Shown: positions 5,997 to 7,868 of the stretch, piece after piece
How positions within the stretch are numbered: the stretch's first letter is position 1
Layout of the letters: each line of letters begins with the position of its first letter
From: Candidatus Goldiibacteriota bacterium
GTDB taxonomy: Bacteria > Oederibacteriota > PGYV01 > DSYL01
Assembly (NCBI GenBank): GCA_026418955.1
Contig: JAOAAI010000166.1
Location: forward strand, 1 to 7,868
Reading direction: 5' to 3'
Length of the DNA stretch: 7,868 bases
Program-made: the position numbers and the translations under genes
Notes under the pieces: generated by a model
What the model was told of the DNA's origin: nothing
Databases searched by the model: none
The model's input: the letters and a program-made list of their open reading frames with translations, nothing else

Positions 5997-7014
5997 ATTT
6001 TTTTAATCCATTTATTACTGATTTTAAATCCGGCACATCAAAAAATTTTTTACCAGTTATTTCATTTGTGACAGCGAGATACATCTGTGATAATAAAGTT
6101 TTTACTTCATTAGGAAGTTTTTCTGGTTTAGATTTAACATGTTCTTTCCAATCTCTGCCTCTTTCTTTTTTTACTTGTTCTATTTCTTTATACCACTCTG
6201 TTTTTCTATATAATATTCTTGCAAATTCCTTAGATATGTGAAATCCATCCATTACAAATCTGCATTCATCTGGAGTACCTAAAACATCTACAACTATTAT
6301 TTCTCCATTTGTATCAATACCGAATTCAAATTTACCATCTATATTTTCAATACCTACTTTATTACACTCTGTTGTGATAATATTGTTGATTTTAATAATT
6401 AAATCTTTTATTTTTTTCATATTTTCATCGGATAATCCAGAAATTTTTTGAGCTTCTTCCCAGGATAAGTATCTATCTGTATGTTCTAATTTAGTAGAGA
6501 CATCAAGAAGTGGTGTAGAAAATTTTTCCCCTGGTTGTGGTTCATGATCAAGTCCTAAGTCTTTAAAGGTTATTGCGCCACTTTTAATTCTTTTAAAAAT
6601 ACTGGAACCTTCTGTTAATGCATTTCTATAAATAATTTCAAGTGGTATTAAAAAATTTCTTTTTTCTTTATTATAAATATCATAATTATATGTGTTTGTT
6701 GATTGGTTGTATTCTGGTTTTAAAACACGTAAAAGTTTTACACGCATTCTATTTGAATATGACTTAAGTTCCGGGAATTTTTTTATTTCACCATCTTCAA
6801 CAAGTCCTATAAAATGTGTTTTTATTGAATTTTTTTCAAGTAGATGAAAAAAATAAGAAGAAAGCACACATAAAGCAGCTCCTTTTTTATCAATATGATC
6901 AGGCATTTCTCCCCAGTCAAATACTGAATATCTATCGGAAAATATAAATTCACCTTCCCCTTCTTTGTTTACTTCTGGATGTTTTAAAATTTCTATTTCT
7001 TTTACGCTACCCAT
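5986..7014 (-). CDS. purC: SAICAR synthetase, long form
   Basis: A 342-residue phosphoribosylaminoimidazole-succinocarboxamide synthase, which joins CAIR and aspartate using ATP in de novo purine synthesis. Motifs seen are SDRYSVFDWGEMPD (26-39) with KG at 44-45, PLEIIYRNALTEGSS (124-138), STPLLDVSTKLEHTDRYLS (166-184) and the nucleotide-site stretch KFEFGIDTNGEIIVVD (228-243), followed by TPDECRF (247-253). Ordinary bacterial PurC is about 240 residues. This protein has a longer middle and a C-terminal extension (after about 280, with SQMYLAVTNEITG), a layout I associate with archaeal and some deep-branching bacterial enzymes. The ATG has a strong AGGAGGTT site at 7026-7019 and a promoter just upstream, so purC opens the operon. 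No other pur gene is nearby. Confidence 0.88.
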   Translation of the reverse strand: MGSVKEIEILKHPEVNKEGEGEFIFSDRYSVFDWGEMPDHIDKKGAALCVLSSYFFHLLEKNSIKTHFIGLVEDGEIKKFPELKSYSNRMRVKLLRVLKPEYNQSTNTYNYDIYNKEKRNFLIPLEIIYRNALTEGSSIFKRIKSGAITFKDLGLDHEPQPGEKFSTPLLDVSTKLEHTDRYLSWEEAQKISGLSDENMKKIKDLIIKINNIITTECNKVGIENIDGKFEFGIDTNGEIIVVDVLGTPDECRFVMDGFHISKEFARILYRKTEWYKEIEQVKKERGRDWKEHVKSKPEKLPNEVKTLLSQMYLAVTNEITGKKFFDVPDLKSVINGLKKYAV

Positions 7015-7040
7015 ATATAACCTCCTAAAAATTTTTTTTT

Positions 7041-7068
7041 ATTATACAGAATATAAACTAAAGGTCAA
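7041..7068 (-). promoter_or_regulatory. Predicted promoter of the purC operon
   Basis: On the minus strand TTGACC (7068-7063) and a consensus TATAAT (7046-7041) are separated by 16 nt. Transcription would start near 7034, giving a short A/T-rich leader of about 20 nt before the purC ATG. There is no room for a riboswitch, so purine control through a leader RNA is unlikely here. No obvious operator palindrome is visible. This is the best promoter match in the window and probably drives all ten genes to thiD2. Confidence 0.75.
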
Positions 7069-7071
7069 TAA

Positions 7072-7278
7072 TATTTATGTAAAAAATTTTTAAGATATAA
7101 TTTTCTAACCATTCTTATTTATATTGGTGAATTTTTATTATGGCTCTTAATATTTGCTCCAATTATATCATTATTATATGGTTTTGTATTTGAAGTGGAT
7201 GAAATCCTGCAATACAAAATAAACAGAATTTTGCATGCTTTTGATAATTATTCTTTGCTTACTATAATATCCGCTTAA
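7072..7278 (+). pseudogene. Possible remnant of a membrane-protein gene
   Basis: An open + strand frame without an in-frame ATG, GTG or TTG near its beginning reads as a hydrophobic stretch (NFLTILIYIGEFLLWLLIF then APIISLLYGF), followed by a polar part (EVDEILQYKINRILHAFDNY) and the double stop TAATAG at 7276-7281. An ATG at 7140 lies 9 nt after a GGTGA ribosome-binding-like site, but it is in another frame that closes after 17 codons. A single indel would join that start to this frame. Beyond the two stops the same frame reopens into another hydrophobic ORF. Together these suggest a gene decayed by a frameshift and stops. The caution is that very AT-rich noncoding DNA translates to hydrophobic residues by chance. 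Confidence 0.3.
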
Positions 7279-7302
7279 TAGATAATAAATATCAATCTTC
7301 TT

Positions 7303-7614
7303 ATGATTATATGTATTTATAATATTACGATTTATATAGATTTTGGATTAAAAGCGTTGATTTTTATTTTTACAGCTTTATTAATTATATTTCTACTGAA
7401 AAATAGGATAAACTTAATAATCTTTTTAAATTATGGAAACTTTATAATATGTAGAAAAAGGCATGAATACATATTTTCCGAGCCTATTAATGATATGAAG
7501 CACAATAAAACGAAATATAAAATTCTAAATTTTATAGGTATTGTTGTTTTAATTATACTTGCTTTGATTTTGTTCTGGGAAATATGGATTGTTTTACATA
7601 GGAAAGATTTTTAG
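7303..7614 (+). CDS. Hypothetical small membrane protein, possibly a gene fragment
   Basis: A 103-residue frame with two predicted transmembrane segments (about 16-32 and 77-95). They flank a charged middle (RKRHEYIFSEPINDMKHNKTKYK, residues 51-73, in two parts), and the end is LHRKDF. The alternation of hydrophobic and charged blocks looks like coding sequence, but I recognise no family. There is no Shine-Dalgarno sequence before the ATG, and the frame is continuous with the interrupted stretch upstream apart from the TAATAG at 7276-7281. It ends 2 nt before the convergent partial gene on the other strand. It may be the 3' part of the same decayed membrane-protein gene rather than an expressed protein. 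Confidence 0.35.
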   Translation: MIICIYNITIYIDFGLKALIFIFTALLIIFLLKNRINLIIFLNYGNFIICRKRHEYIFSEPINDMKHNKTKYKILNFIGIVVLIILALILFWEIWIVLHRKDF

Positions 7615-7616
7615 TT

Positions 7617-7868
7617 TTAATTAAAAATTGGTTTAGTCAAAATTCCTATACTTTTTTTATTTCTTCCTTTGTATTTGCTTTCTGTTTCAAATAAGATATA
7701 CTTACCATCAGGGCTGAAATTAATAACATTAATAACTTCAACTTTAAATTTAGTATAACTTTCAATAAAATTTAATTTATAAATTATTTTTTTAATATTT
7801 ATATCATAAATAAAATAATCTCCATCTCTTTGTAATAATATTAAATTTGTGCCGGATATAATAAAAGC
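7617..7868 (-). CDS. C-terminal end of a probable beta-propeller protein, partial
   Basis: An open minus-strand frame runs from the right edge of the window to a TAA at 7619-7617, giving the last 83 residues of a protein whose start is outside. The sequence alternates short strands, as in LILLQRDGDYFIYDI and VINVINFSPDGKYILFETES. The FSPDGKYILFE segment is typical of TolB/WD40-like (PD40) propeller blades. The ending KKSIGILTKPIFN is short and basic. The function cannot be assigned from this fragment; periplasmic or surface propellers and peptidase propeller domains are both possible. It lies upstream of the purC operon on the same strand but is separated from it by about 550 nt and a new promoter. 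No GC-rich terminator follows its stop; an AT-only 7-bp inverted repeat (7607-7613/7622-7628) spans it. Confidence 0.7.
   Translation of the reverse strand, partial: AFIISGTNLILLQRDGDYFIYDINIKKIIYKLNFIESYTKFKVEVINVINFSPDGKYILFETESKYKGRNKKSIGILTKPIFN

Noticed and set aside
7074..7101. TATAAT at 7096-7101 as a + strand promoter for the membrane ORF
   Set aside because: The possible -35 (TTTATG) matches consensus poorly and the region is almost pure A/T, where a TATAAT is expected by chance.
7140..7193. Short ORF of 17 codons starting at the ATG at 7140
   Set aside because: It is very short and has no recognisable features. It is useful only as a hint of a frameshifted start.
7607..7628. 7-bp inverted repeat ATTTTTA/TAAAAAT as a bidirectional terminator between the convergent ORFs
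   Set aside because: The stem is entirely A/T and too weak to act as a convincing intrinsic terminator; such repeats are common by chance in this composition.
1..7868. CRISPR arrays, insertion sequences, tRNA genes and long direct repeats
   Set aside because: None was seen by eye: no regularly spaced repeats, no transposase motifs and no tRNA-like cloverleaf with a T-loop GTTCRA signature. A tool-based search was not possible.

Overview
The window is strongly AT-rich bacterial chromosome, and almost all of it is one tightly packed minus-strand gene series, read from right to left. Strong AGGAGG-type ribosome binding sites and an Asp23-AmaP-DUF2273 membrane-anchor set directly after accB-accC point to a low-GC Gram-positive (clostridia-like) bacterium or a related deep lineage such as Atribacterota. 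The sequence alone does not settle the phylum.

Right edge (7072-7868). The C-terminal part of a probable beta-propeller protein (minus strand, 7617-7868) enters from outside the window. It meets a short + strand stretch (7072-7614) that reads like a membrane protein but lacks a normal start and is interrupted by a double stop. This stretch is either a decayed gene or a small membrane ORF.

Main operon (7068 down to 281). A good promoter (TTGACC-N16-TATAAT) and a strong ribosome binding site precede purC, a long-form SAICAR synthetase. Then follow a class I SAM methyltransferase, an M24 aminopeptidase P/prolidase, elongation factor P, the biotin carrier protein and biotin carboxylase of acetyl-CoA carboxylase, Asp23, AmaP, a DUF2273 membrane peptide, and a stand-alone ThiD2-type HMP-P kinase domain. 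Junctions range from an 11-nt overlap to a 20-nt gap, so one polycistronic transcript is likely. It links purine synthesis, translation through polyproline stretches, fatty-acid initiation, envelope stress anchoring and thiamine synthesis or salvage.

Left edge (1-200). A separate promoter and a structured, roughly 70-nt leader with three nested perfect helices lead to rpsB (ribosomal protein S2), of which only the first 14 codons are present. The leader looks like a ribosomal-protein autoregulatory element.

Most noteworthy are the rpsB leader RNA, the ThiD2 protein with its visible internal duplication, the EF-P whose tip lysine is replaced by arginine in an unusual proline-flanked loop, and the interrupted membrane-protein reading frame. 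No CRISPR array, transposase, tRNA or rRNA was seen.
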